Below, piece after piece: positions 56,154 through 64,000 of a DNA stretch of 64,000 nt. The translations under genes and the position numbers were made by a program. Within the stretch, counting starts at the first letter, position 1. Every line of letters starts with the position of its first letter. Location: NCBI GenBank assembly GCA_903900975.1, contig CAIUPE010000141.1, positions 1-64,000 of the forward strand. The letters run 5' to 3'. The notes beneath the pieces were generated by a model that saw nothing but the letters and a program-made list of their open reading frames with translations, did not search any database and was not told where the DNA came from. The stretch is from an uncultured Hyphomicrobiales bacterium (GTDB lineage Bacteria > Pseudomonadota > Alphaproteobacteria > Rhizobiales > Beijerinckiaceae).

Positions 56154-56636
56154 TTATTCCGCCGAGGGACGCACGGGGATTTGTTTCGCCTGCGCCATCA
56201 TTTCAGCCGGTTTCTTGATGCTGACTTTCAGCACGCCCTTTTCAAAATGCGCATCAATGGCCTTTGAATCAGGCTTGAAATCGAGCGGGATGGTGCGTTG
56301 GAAGGAACCGAAGCTCCGTTCCATGACGTAAAAATCTTTACCCTTCTGCTCGCTCTCTTTTTTCTTCTCGCCCGCAATGATCAGCCGGTCGCGGTCCAAG
56401 GTGACGGAAACGTCCTTCTCGGACACGCCCGGCAATTCGGCCGATACTTCCAGCGTGTCTTTGGTCTCGGCAATGTCGATCACGGGAAGCGTCATCTCGG
56501 AGCCATTGCTGCCAATCATAGGCATACGGCGGTCCATATACCCCATCATATCCTGCATTTCGCGGGGCAGGCTTTGGAACGGGTCGCGGAAGCTCGGAAG
56601 GTCGGGGCTCAAAAACGATGGGATCAAAGAACGCAT
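56154..56636 (-). CDS. Small heat shock protein Hsp20
   Basis: 161 aa from the ATG at 56636. Alpha-crystallin domain from about residue 45: 'LPVIDIAETKDTLEVSAELPGVSEKDVSVTL', 'LIIAGEKKKE', and the C-terminal 'GVLKVSIKKP'. The C-terminal I-x-I/V anchor is 'IPV'. The 'GSFQRTIPLDF' region is typical. ATP-independent chaperone. I looked for a ROSE thermometer or a sigma-32 promoter upstream and saw neither clearly. Confidence 0.94.
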   Translation of the reverse strand: MRSLIPSFLSPDLPSFRDPFQSLPREMQDMMGYMDRRMPMIGSNGSEMTLPVIDIAETKDTLEVSAELPGVSEKDVSVTLDRDRLIIAGEKKKESEQKGKDFYVMERSFGSFQRTIPLDFKPDSKAIDAHFEKGVLKVSIKKPAEMMAQAKQIPVRPSAE

Positions 56637-56811
56637 GGCTTTACTCTCAAACAAGTGTGAAGATGAAGACGGAAGGCCAATCTCGTATCAGGTTGGGGGA
56701 TGGGCTTCCTTGACTTCGCGCAATGGGCTAAAAGCAACGCGTCCGTGCGTCATCCAATCGACGTGTTTGGCAATTCATGCTGTCATGGTGAAAGACAGAG
56801 GAGATTCGCTC

Positions 56812-57171
56812 ATGAGTTCCACCGTCATCGAAGTAGCCCTTACCGATCTCGAAGAGTCGGAAGAGGACCGGATTGAGCAGCTTGTCGACACGCTATCCAA
56901 TGAAGTTTTGCCGTCGCTTGCAGAAGCGGCTGGTGTGTCGGGCACAACTTTGGCCGCGCGTTTGATGATCGAGATGGCCTATATTGTGGGCTTCACCCAC
57001 CATCCAATCGACGCGATTGATCTCCTAACCGCTGCCGGGCAGGCCGTGCGCGCGGGTATTGGTGACAATGAGCAGGCTGGCCGCGACGAAGCAGGTGATG
57101 ATGATTCGTCTGATGGCGGTAACGAGCCATTGTCGGAGGACACTGCCCCCCGCTCGGATCGCTTGCACTGA
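56812..57171 (+). CDS. Unknown small acidic protein
   Basis: 119 aa starting at an ATG with AGAGGAGA 6-9 bases upstream. A helix-rich N-terminal domain (DRIEQLVDTLSNEVLPSLAEAAGVSG) is followed by 'MIEMAYIVGFTHHPIDAIDLL' and a long Asp/Glu/Ser tail (DEAGDDDSSDGG). No family is recognised. It is not an extension of the frame opposite hsp20, which only runs into it. It diverges from hsp20 across 175 bases and precedes tRNA-Lys. Confidence 0.7.
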   Translation: MSSTVIEVALTDLEESEEDRIEQLVDTLSNEVLPSLAEAAGVSGTTLAARLMIEMAYIVGFTHHPIDAIDLLTAAGQAVRAGIGDNEQAGRDEAGDDDSSDGGNEPLSEDTAPRSDRLH

Positions 57172-57207
57172 GAATTTGGATGATCGTCCCGCCGGTACGG
57201 ACGATGG

Positions 57208-57283
57208 TGGTGAGCGCGCTGGGACTCGAACCCAGGACCTATTGATTAAAAGTCAATTGCTCTACCGGCTGAGCTACGCGCTC
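57208..57283 (-). tRNA. tRNA-Lys (TTT)
   Basis: 76 nt on the minus strand. Acceptor GAGCGCG with CGCGCTC, anticodon loop CTTTTAA between ATTGA and TCAAT, T-loop TTCGAGT, encoded CCA. Confidence 0.97.
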
Positions 57284-57459
57284 GCTACACGCGCTTGCCT
57301 AAAGGGCCAGCGGCGTCGGGTCAATAGGGTATTGCGCCGCAACCAAGCTGAAGCATGTGCGTTTATGCTCCGTTCGGTCATTTCCTATTCATCCCTTCTG
57401 GCTTACATCAGCGTGAAATGACGAGTTTGGCTCGGTGATTTGAAGGAATATGAACGCGA

Positions 57460-58818
57460 ATGACGACTAGGACATGCATCGCGGTAATTCTCGCAGCGGG
57501 TGAAGGTACCCGTATGAAATCGGCAACGCCCAAGGTTTTACACGCCATCGCTGGCCGCTCGATGCTCGGGCATGTGCTCGATACGGTCAGCCAAGCGGGC
57601 ATTAAGGACATCGCCGTTGTGATCGGTCCTAACCGCGAGGACGTAGCCAAAGAGATCTGCGCCCAAGTGCCGCAGGCGCATATTGTGGTGCAAACGGATC
57701 GGCTCGGCACCGCCCACGCTGTTTTGGCCGCGCGTGACGCCATTGGGACGGGCTATGACGATCTGCTCGTTCTATTTGCCGATACGCCACTGATAGAGCC
57801 CGCAACGCTTCAGGCGATGCGCGCAAGGCTGGTGGAAGGCCGTGCGGTTGTAGCCCTCGGATTTGAGGCCGCCAATCCGCAAGGCTATGGCCGCCTGCTG
57901 ATTGATGGAACCTCGCTAGACGCGATTCGTGAGCATAAAGATGCAACGGACGGGGAGCGGAACGTCACCCTGTGCAATTCCGGCCTAATGGCGCTGGATG
58001 GCAAAAAGGCGTTGGCGCTGCTTGACGGTATTGGCAATGGCAATGCCCAGAAAGAATTTTATTTAACCGATGCGGTATCGGTTGCCCGCTCACAAGGGCT
58101 AACGACCGGATATGAACTCGCCCCCGAATCGGAAGTGATGGGTGTGAATGACCGCAGCCAATTGGCAGCAGCTGAAGCCGTGATGCAAAACCGGTTACGC
58201 CACCGCGCAATGCTGAATGGCGCGACGCTGATTGATCCGGCTTCGGTTTATTTCTCCTATGATACCCAACTCGGTCGCGATGTGGTGATCGAACCTCAGG
58301 TCGTTTTCGGGCCAAAAGTTACGATTGGCGATAAGGTCGATATCCATGCCTTCAGCCATATCGAGGATGCGTCGATTTCAGCTCATGCCTCGATTGGCCC
58401 TTTTGCGCGTATCCGCCCCGGATCAAAGGTGGGTGAGGGAGCTAAAATCGGCAATTTCGTCGAATTGAAAAAGGCTGATATCGGTGCAGGCGCTAAAATC
58501 AGCCATTTGAGCTATATCGGCGACGCGGAAGTCGGCGCGGAGGCCAATATCGGCGCGGGAACAATCACCTGCAATTATGATGGCTTTTTCAAATATAAGA
58601 CCGTGATTGGCGCAGGCGCTTTTATCGGGGCCAATTCCTCGCTCGTGGCACCGATTACTGTTGGCGCAGGCGCTTATGTTGGCTCCGGCTCCGTGATCAC
58701 CAAGGAAGTCTTGGCCGATCAGTTGGCGGTCGCGCGTGGCAAGCAAATGGCCAAAGACGGGTGGGGTTCCACCTTCCGCGCCGCAAGCGAAGCCAAGAAA
58801 AAGGCTACGAAGCCCTAA
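57460..58818 (+). CDS. glmU: Bifunctional UDP-GlcNAc pyrophosphorylase / GlcN-1-P acetyltransferase
   Basis: 452 aa. N-terminal uridylyltransferase with ILAAGEGTRMKS and 'DTPLIEPATL'; C-terminal left-handed beta-helix with hexapeptide repeats from about residue 255 ('GPKVTIGDKVDIHAFSHIE', 'IGAGTITCNYDGF'). Last two steps to UDP-GlcNAc, the precursor of peptidoglycan and lipid A. glmS follows after 90 bases: the two consecutive parts of the pathway lie together. Confidence 0.97.
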   Translation: MTTRTCIAVILAAGEGTRMKSATPKVLHAIAGRSMLGHVLDTVSQAGIKDIAVVIGPNREDVAKEICAQVPQAHIVVQTDRLGTAHAVLAARDAIGTGYDDLLVLFADTPLIEPATLQAMRARLVEGRAVVALGFEAANPQGYGRLLIDGTSLDAIREHKDATDGERNVTLCNSGLMALDGKKALALLDGIGNGNAQKEFYLTDAVSVARSQGLTTGYELAPESEVMGVNDRSQLAAAEAVMQNRLRHRAMLNGATLIDPASVYFSYDTQLGRDVVIEPQVVFGPKVTIGDKVDIHAFSHIEDASISAHASIGPFARIRPGSKVGEGAKIGNFVELKKADIGAGAKISHLSYIGDAEVGAEANIGAGTITCNYDGFFKYKTVIGAGAFIGANSSLVAPITVGAGAYVGSGSVITKEVLADQLAVARGKQMAKDGWGSTFRAASEAKKKATKP

Positions 58819-58908
58819 AACGTTATTTTTCGTTATCGAACGTGATTTGCCTATCGCTCTGCCGTTTGGTTACCAGACGGTGTCGCTACCAAAGTCAGGA
58901 AATTTTAG

Positions 58909-60738
58909 ATGTGCGGAATCGTTGGAATTTTATCGTCGGAACCAGCCGCGAGCCAAGTCATCGAGGCTCTTAAGCGGCTTGAGTATCGCGGGTATGATTC
59001 CTCGGGCGTCGCCTCGCTGAGTGATGGCGGGCACATTGAACGGTTGCGCGCGGAGGGCAAGCTCAAGAATCTGGCGGCAAAACTGACGGCCCATCCGTTA
59101 TTCGGCCATAGTGCGATTGGCCACACGCGGTGGGCAACCCACGGTAAGCCTACGGAAGACAACGCGCATCCCCATGCGACCGAGCGGGTCGCGGTTGTCC
59201 ATAACGGCATTATCGAGAATTTCCGCGAGTTACGCGCTGAATTGCAAGCCGAAGGCGCCGTTTTCAAAAGCGAGACGGATACAGAAGTAGCCCTCCATCT
59301 CGTTGACCGCGCTTTGCTGCGCACAGGTGATCCTGTCAAAGCGGTGGCTGCAGCGCTGCCCCGTTTGCGCGGCGCGTTTGCTTTGGGTTTCTTATTCGCA
59401 GGCCACGATAATCTGCTGATCGGCGCGCGGCAGGGTGCGCCTTTGGCCATTGGTTATGGCGAAGACGAGATGTATCTGGGCTCGGATGCTCTGGCATTGG
59501 CCCCCTTCACCGAAATGGTTACCTATCTTGAGGAAGGCGATTGGGTCGTCTTAACCCGCAAGGGTGCCGTTATTCACGATGTGACCAATGCCGTGGTCAG
59601 CCGGGCGGTGCAGAAAAGCGGCGCTGGTGCCTATCTGATCGATAAGGGCAATCACCGCCATTTCATGGCCAAGGAAATCGCCGAGCAGCCCGAAGTGGTG
59701 GGCCGCACGCTGGCGCATTATCTCGATCTCGGCGCGGGCAAGGTGCATATGCCAGTTGCTTTGCCGTTTGATTGGACCAAACTGACCCGCATTTCGATTA
59801 CCGCCTGTGGCACTGCAAGCTACGCGGGTCAAATCGCCAAATATTGGTTTGAATCGCTGGCGAGGATTCCCGTCGAGGTCGACGTAGCCTCCGAGTTCCG
59901 ATATCGCGAAGCGCCTTTGGAAAAGGGCGGTTTGGCCATTTTCATTTCGCAATCGGGCGAGACCGCCGATACCTTAGCGGGTCTGCGCTATGCGAAAGCG
60001 ATGGGGCAGCACATTTTGTCGGTTGTGAACGTCACAACCTCATCCATCGCGCGCGAAAGCGATGTTGTGGTGCCAACCCTTGCAGGCCCCGAGATCGGCG
60101 TTGCCTCCACCAAGGCGTTCACCTGCCAACTGACCGCGCTCGCGTGCTTGGCGATTGCAGCCGCCTCGGCACGTGGCTCCCTAAAGGCGGGCGAGGAAGA
60201 AGCGCTGGTTAATGATCTGATTGCTATGCCGGGTCTGATGGTAGAGGCGCTAAAACTGGAGCCCCATATCGAGCACGTCGCCCACGATATGGCGAAGGCG
60301 ACCGATGTGCTCTATCTCGGCCGCGGCACCAGCTTCCCGCTGGCGCTTGAAGGCGCGCTGAAGCTGAAGGAAATCTCCTATATCCATGCCGAGGCCTATG
60401 CAGCGGGTGAATTAAAGCATGGCCCGATTGCGCTGATCGACGAGACCTTGCCCGTGATTGTGATTGCCCCACATGACGGGCTTTACGAGAAAACCGTCTC
60501 GAACATGCAGGAGGTCGCTGCGCGCGGTGGGCGGATTATTCTGATTTCCGACCGTGAAGGCTTTATTGGTGCGGGGCTGGAACCAGCGGCTAAAATCGAA
60601 ATGCCGGCCATGAACCCGCGTTTTGCCGCCATTGCCTATTCCGTACCCGTGCAGCTTTTAGCGTATCATACGGCGGTGGCGCTCGGTAAAGACGTGGATC
60701 AGCCGCGCAATTTGGCCAAATCGGTAACGGTTGAGTAA
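58909..60738 (+). CDS. glmS: Glutamine--fructose-6-phosphate aminotransferase
   Basis: 609 aa, full length. Start MCGIVGIL with catalytic Cys2 (N-terminal after Met removal), class II glutaminase domain, then two SIS domains ('FISQSGETADTLAGLRYAK', 'LGRGTSFPLALEGALKLKEISY') and the C-terminal 'DQPRNLAKSVTVE'. Makes glucosamine-6-phosphate. No glmS ribozyme is present upstream, as expected outside Gram-positives. Confidence 0.98.
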   Translation: MCGIVGILSSEPAASQVIEALKRLEYRGYDSSGVASLSDGGHIERLRAEGKLKNLAAKLTAHPLFGHSAIGHTRWATHGKPTEDNAHPHATERVAVVHNGIIENFRELRAELQAEGAVFKSETDTEVALHLVDRALLRTGDPVKAVAAALPRLRGAFALGFLFAGHDNLLIGARQGAPLAIGYGEDEMYLGSDALALAPFTEMVTYLEEGDWVVLTRKGAVIHDVTNAVVSRAVQKSGAGAYLIDKGNHRHFMAKEIAEQPEVVGRTLAHYLDLGAGKVHMPVALPFDWTKLTRISITACGTASYAGQIAKYWFESLARIPVEVDVASEFRYREAPLEKGGLAIFISQSGETADTLAGLRYAKAMGQHILSVVNVTTSSIARESDVVVPTLAGPEIGVASTKAFTCQLTALACLAIAAASARGSLKAGEEEALVNDLIAMPGLMVEALKLEPHIEHVAHDMAKATDVLYLGRGTSFPLALEGALKLKEISYIHAEAYAAGELKHGPIALIDETLPVIVIAPHDGLYEKTVSNMQEVAARGGRIILISDREGFIGAGLEPAAKIEMPAMNPRFAAIAYSVPVQLLAYHTAVALGKDVDQPRNLAKSVTVE

Positions 60739-60812
60739 ATCCGAATCGACGCTTAAGCCTTTGGCTGATATGCGTTGATGGACCGAGATCATCTCCAACA
60801 GACAGGTCCGTC

Positions 60813-61535
60813 ATGACTGGCGATACGCCTCACGACATGCGCGAACCGGGGCCTTTTACGCCTATTGCACCGGTGCGCCCAACGATTAGCCAACGCATCC
60901 GCGGTTATTTCTTCACCGGCATCGTGATTGCGGGACCACTGGTCGTGACCGTTTACATCACGACATGGATTATCGGGCTGATTGATGCTTGGTTTAAGCC
61001 GCTGATCCCCGCAGGCTTTTTTCCGGAGTGGATGGCGCCCTTCAATATTCCCGGCCTTGGATTGATTATTGCCTTTGTCAGTTTAACTTTGCTCGGCTTT
61101 CTCACCGCCAATCTTGTGGGACGCTGGATGTTAGGCATTGGCGAAACCATTTTGGGCCGAATGCCGGTGGTGCGCGGCATTTATAAGGGCGTCAAACAAG
61201 TCTTCGAAACGCTATTCTCGCAAACCGGAACCTCTTTCCGAAAAGTTGGCTTGATCGAATATCCGGGGAAGGGCTTGTGGTCGATCATCTTCATTTCGAC
61301 ACCGCCTGAGGGCGTGGTTTCGGAAGTCTTGCCTGGCTCGGAAGATTATATTTCGTGTTTTCTGCCATGCTCGCCCAACCCGACGACGGGATTTTTCCTC
61401 TATATCCGCAAGGCTGATGTGATCGAGGTACCCATCTCGATAGATGATGCGGCGAAACTTGTAATGTCGGCAGGATTGATTCAGCCTGTGGCTGGCAAAG
61501 AGCCGGTGCCGCTGGCCAATCCGAAAAAGCTGTAA
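60813..61535 (+). CDS. DUF502 family membrane protein
   Basis: 240 aa with two membrane helices near residues 32-60 and 70-100 ('YFFTGIVIAGPLVVTVYITTW') and a soluble C-terminal domain ('PVVRGIYKGVKQVFETLFSQ', 'GEVVPLTPNPTTGF'-type segment, here 'PCSPNPTTGFFLYI'). DUF502 has no proven function. It lies between glmS and recG in many alphaproteobacteria. Confidence 0.88.
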   Translation: MTGDTPHDMREPGPFTPIAPVRPTISQRIRGYFFTGIVIAGPLVVTVYITTWIIGLIDAWFKPLIPAGFFPEWMAPFNIPGLGLIIAFVSLTLLGFLTANLVGRWMLGIGETILGRMPVVRGIYKGVKQVFETLFSQTGTSFRKVGLIEYPGKGLWSIIFISTPPEGVVSEVLPGSEDYISCFLPCSPNPTTGFFLYIRKADVIEVPISIDDAAKLVMSAGLIQPVAGKEPVPLANPKKL

Positions 61536-61549
61536 TTCCACGGTATGCA

Positions 61550-62164
61550 ATGACGATCTTTTTATCGGGGCTTAGCCTCGGCTTGAGCCTCATCGTCGCT
61601 ATCGGCGCACAAAATGCTTTTGTCTTGCGTCAAGGCCTCAAAAACGAGCATGTCTTTTGGGTGTGCCTCGTTTGTGCCGCATCAGATGCGGTGCTGATGC
61701 TTTTCGGCGTGCTGTTTTTTGATCAGATTGCCCAGATATTGCCTTGGGTAGAGAATGGACTTCGGTTAGCGGGTGCCCTCTATTTGGCCTATTACGCGTT
61801 TGGACGCTTTCAAGCGGCGTTTAACAATGCCTCGGCGCTTCAAATGGCTAATGGCGCGTCGGCATCTCTCGGCAGTACGTTGGTCAGCACGGCTTTGCTG
61901 ACCTGGCTCAACCCCCATGTCTATATCGATACAGTGGTGCTGGTCGGATCGGTCGCTTCGGGATTTGGCAATGGGCGCTGGCTGTTCGCGTTCGGCGCGA
62001 TTTCGGGGTCGTTTCTGTTTTTCTTTTCGCTCGGCTTTGGGGCCAAGCGGATGGGCGGATGGTTGGCAAGGCCCAATGCTTGGCGGATTTTGGATGGCTT
62101 TATTGGCGGATTATTGTTGCTGATTGCCTTTCAGCTTCTCCAGCCTTTGTTTCCGCTTTTTTGA
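61550..62164 (+). CDS. LysE/ArgO-type amino acid exporter
   Basis: 204 aa with six hydrophobic segments. It starts 'FLSGLSLGLSLIVAIGAQNAFVLRQGL', the signature of the LysE/YggA (ArgO) branch. 'TALLTWLNPHVYIDTVVLVGS' carries the conserved N-P-x-x-x-x-D. Exports basic amino acids in known members. It follows DUF502 after 14 bases and its stop faces recG. Confidence 0.92.
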   Translation: MTIFLSGLSLGLSLIVAIGAQNAFVLRQGLKNEHVFWVCLVCAASDAVLMLFGVLFFDQIAQILPWVENGLRLAGALYLAYYAFGRFQAAFNNASALQMANGASASLGSTLVSTALLTWLNPHVYIDTVVLVGSVASGFGNGRWLFAFGAISGSFLFFFSLGFGAKRMGGWLARPNAWRILDGFIGGLLLLIAFQLLQPLFPLF

Positions 62165-62173
62165 TGGGCACGA

Positions 62174-64000
62174 CTAGCCTGCGCGGATCAACCTAATCGC
62201 CTCATCGCGCTCAAACAGATAGAGTAAGGTGCGCACGGCTTGGCCGCGCGGTGTTTCAAGCTTTGGGTCTTGCGCCAAGATGTTTTTGGCGTCGTCGCGC
62301 GCAATCGCCAAGAGGTCCCCATGCTTTTCAGGCACCGTGAGGCGAAAACCGGGCATGCCGGATTGCCGCGTGCCCAGCACATCGCCTTCGCCACGCAGCT
62401 TCAAATCCTGCTCGGCGATTTCAAAACCGTCATTGGTGGAGCGCATGGTTTCAAGCCGCGCGCGGCCCACTTCGCCCAAATTACCGAACAGCAAGATACA
62501 GCTTGAGCGCTCAGCCCCTCGGCCAACCCGCCCACGCAATTGGTGGAGTTGCGAAAGGCCAAACCGCTCGGCGTGCTCGATCACCATGATGGTGGCTTCA
62601 GGCACATCCACGCCAACCTCGACCACCGTAGTGGCAACGAGAATTCGCGTTCGGCCAGCGGCAAAATCGGCCATGGATAAATCTTTCTCGGTACCCTTCA
62701 TCTGGCCATGCACGAGGCCTACCTCGGCCCCGTAGATTTTCTGCAAATCCTCGAAGCGCTCTTGGGCGGCGGCCAAATCAAGGTCTTCTGATTCCTCAAC
62801 CAGCGGGCAAATCCAATACACGCGCTGGCCGCTCGCTAACGCGCGGCCAAGTCCATTGGCGACTTCGCTTAAACGCTCCAGCGCGATGGTGCGGGTTTCA
62901 ATCGGTTTGCGGCCTGCGGGCTTTTCGCGAATAACAGAAACGTCCATATCGCCGAAATAGGTCAAAACCAGCGTGCGCGGAATGGGCGTTGCCGTCATCA
63001 CCAGCACATCAACAGCCTCGCCCTTTTTCGAGAGCGCGAGCCTTTGATGAACGCCGAAGCGGTGTTGCTCGTCAATGACAGCCAGCCCCAAGCGGTGGAA
63101 GGTAACAGCCTCTTGAAACAAAGCGTGCGTTCCGATGGCGAAGTGTATCGAACCATCAGCTAGCCCCGCCAGCGTTTGCGCGCGGTCCGCGCCTTTATCG
63201 CGCCCCGTGAGCAACGCAATCGTGATACCGGCCTGATCGGCCAAGGGTTTCAGCCGCTCATAATGCTGGCGGGCTAGAATTTCGGTCGGCGCCATAAGAG
63301 CGGCTTGCCATCCCGCTTCAACCGCCATGGTCATCGCCATCAGCGCCACAACCGTTTTACCGGAGCCGACATCGCCTTGCAAAAGCCGCAACATGCGTTC
63401 GGGCGAGGCGAGATCGCGCTTGATATCGGTCAGCGCCTGCTTTTGTCCATCGGTCAGCGTAAAGGGCAGGGCATCGAGCATCGCTTTAACAAGATGCCCA
63501 TCACCCGTCCGCGATGCACCCGCCTCGCGTTTCATCCGCGCGCGCATCAGGAGCAGCGCCAATTGGCCCGCGAGCAGCTCATCATAGGCCAAGCGTAGAC
63601 GAGCAGGGGCCAAGGGCACGATATCGGCGAGCGTTGGTGGGCGATGCAGCGAGCGCAGGGCGGAGGAGAAATTCGGCCAGTTCTCGCGCTTCAACAAAGC
63701 GGGGTCGATCCACTCGGCGAAATCGGGCAAGCGCTCAAGGGCGGCTTCTGCGGCTTTGATCAGCCCGCGCGGGTAAAGCCCAGCGGTCAAGCCATAGATC
63801 GGCTCAAAGGGCGGCTGACGGGCGAGCCCTGCAGCATCCAACACGCGTTCGGGATGCACCATCTGCCGGTGCCCGTCCCATAATTCGATGACGCCAGAGA
63901 CATAGCGCGTTTCGCCAATCGGCAGCAGCGCTTCCATCCTCACCCGGCTGGTGTTGAACCAGGTCAGCGTGATGTCGCCGGTATCGTCTTCCACTAATAC
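62174..64000 (-). CDS. recG: ATP-dependent DNA helicase RecG (5' end outside window)
   Basis: The frame is open to the right edge, so the N-terminal part is missing. It begins inside the wedge (OB-fold) domain ('GDITLTWFNTS'), then Walker A LLQGDVGSGKTVVAL, DExH-type 'AVIDEQHRFGVHQR', 'TATPIPRTL', and the helicase C domain 'ATTVVEVGVDVPEATIMVIEHAERFGLSQLHQLRGRVGRG'. RecG is about 690 aa; 609 codons are seen. Reverses stalled forks. A GTG near the edge is internal, not the start. Confidence 0.96.
   Translation of the reverse strand, partial: VLVEDDTGDITLTWFNTSRVRMEALLPIGETRYVSGVIELWDGHRQMVHPERVLDAAGLARQPPFEPIYGLTAGLYPRGLIKAAEAALERLPDFAEWIDPALLKRENWPNFSSALRSLHRPPTLADIVPLAPARLRLAYDELLAGQLALLLMRARMKREAGASRTGDGHLVKAMLDALPFTLTDGQKQALTDIKRDLASPERMLRLLQGDVGSGKTVVALMAMTMAVEAGWQAALMAPTEILARQHYERLKPLADQAGITIALLTGRDKGADRAQTLAGLADGSIHFAIGTHALFQEAVTFHRLGLAVIDEQHRFGVHQRLALSKKGEAVDVLVMTATPIPRTLVLTYFGDMDVSVIREKPAGRKPIETRTIALERLSEVANGLGRALASGQRVYWICPLVEESEDLDLAAAQERFEDLQKIYGAEVGLVHGQMKGTEKDLSMADFAAGRTRILVATTVVEVGVDVPEATIMVIEHAERFGLSQLHQLRGRVGRGAERSSCILLFGNLGEVGRARLETMRSTNDGFEIAEQDLKLRGEGDVLGTRQSGMPGFRLTVPEKHGDLLAIARDDAKNILAQDPKLETPRGQAVRTLLYLFERDEAIRLIRAG

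Noticed and set aside
56377-56811. Upstream extension of the frame of the unknown protein at 56812
   Set aside because: This part runs antisense through hsp20. The ribosome-binding site at 56797-56804 marks the true start.
56637-56811. A ROSE thermometer or sigma-32 promoter in front of hsp20
   Set aside because: I could find neither the paired ribosome-binding site of ROSE nor a convincing CTTGAA/CCCCAT pair.

Overview
The window is a stretch of alphaproteobacterial chromosome, most likely order Hyphomicrobiales (Rhizobiales). The gene orders rpsF-rpsR-(DUF2232)-rplI-dnaB-alr-radA-cvpA-purF and fabD-fabG-acpP-fabF-mltG-gmk-rsmA-lptD-lptG-lptF-pepA-holC are typical of that group. So are the aapJQMP amino-acid transporter, a PopZ gene beside valS, an NDUFS4-type complex I subunit between two tRNA genes, and a ChrR-type anti-sigma factor. 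By eye GC is in the mid-fifties, which is modest for the order. Nearly all of the window is core chromosome. The only clear mobile DNA is the end of an IS110-family transposase at the left edge.

Layout. 1-159: IS110 transposase C-terminus. 171-11373 (minus strand): a long housekeeping run of SDR, purF, cvpA, radA, alr, dnaB, rplI, DUF2232, rpsR, rpsF and mntH, with a perfect DnaA box in front of dnaB. 11582-13726: a secreted Sel1-repeat protein and a voltage-gated potassium channel. 13745-14527: xthA. 14702-20428 (plus): fatty-acid synthesis genes with mltG and gmk. 20425-25991 (minus): rsmA, lptD, lptG and lptF. 26123-29670 (plus): pepA, holC, a small lipoprotein and an MFS transporter. 29671-30056: a 386-base convergent gap holding a palindrome, several predicted hairpins and a 29-codon reading frame. 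30057-38861: an ABC-F ATPase, tRNA-Pro, the NDUFS4-like gene, tRNA-Arg, a PNPOx-like flavoprotein, a cystathionine lyase and aapJQMP. 38877-39030: a 154-bp element bounded by perfect 29-bp inverted repeats.

39051-41652 (minus): cysteine synthase, alanyl-tRNA editing hydrolase and sulfurtransferase, joined by 4-nt stop/start overlaps. 41769-48207: a photo-oxidative (singlet-oxygen) response block. chrR-SDR reads right from a promoter resembling the RpoE/ECF11 consensus. It converges on a phr-amine oxidase-DUF1365-cfa operon. No sigma-factor gene lies next to chrR, and the anti-sigma domain has lost most of its zinc ligands. 48314-64000: tRNA-Asn, tRNA-Cys, a PIMT-like gene, tolC, popZ, valS, tusA, mobB, mobA, hsp20, an unknown acidic protein, tRNA-Lys, glmU, glmS, DUF502, a LysE-type exporter and recG (cut by the window end).

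Most of the genes build the envelope (lipid, LPS export, peptidoglycan precursors, outer-membrane efflux), copy DNA, or make nucleotides and proteins. The points most worth a second look are the orphan ChrR with its ECF-like promoter, the structured gap at 29671-30056, the 154-bp inverted-repeat element, and the absence of yicC, pdxA and surA from positions where relatives usually carry them.
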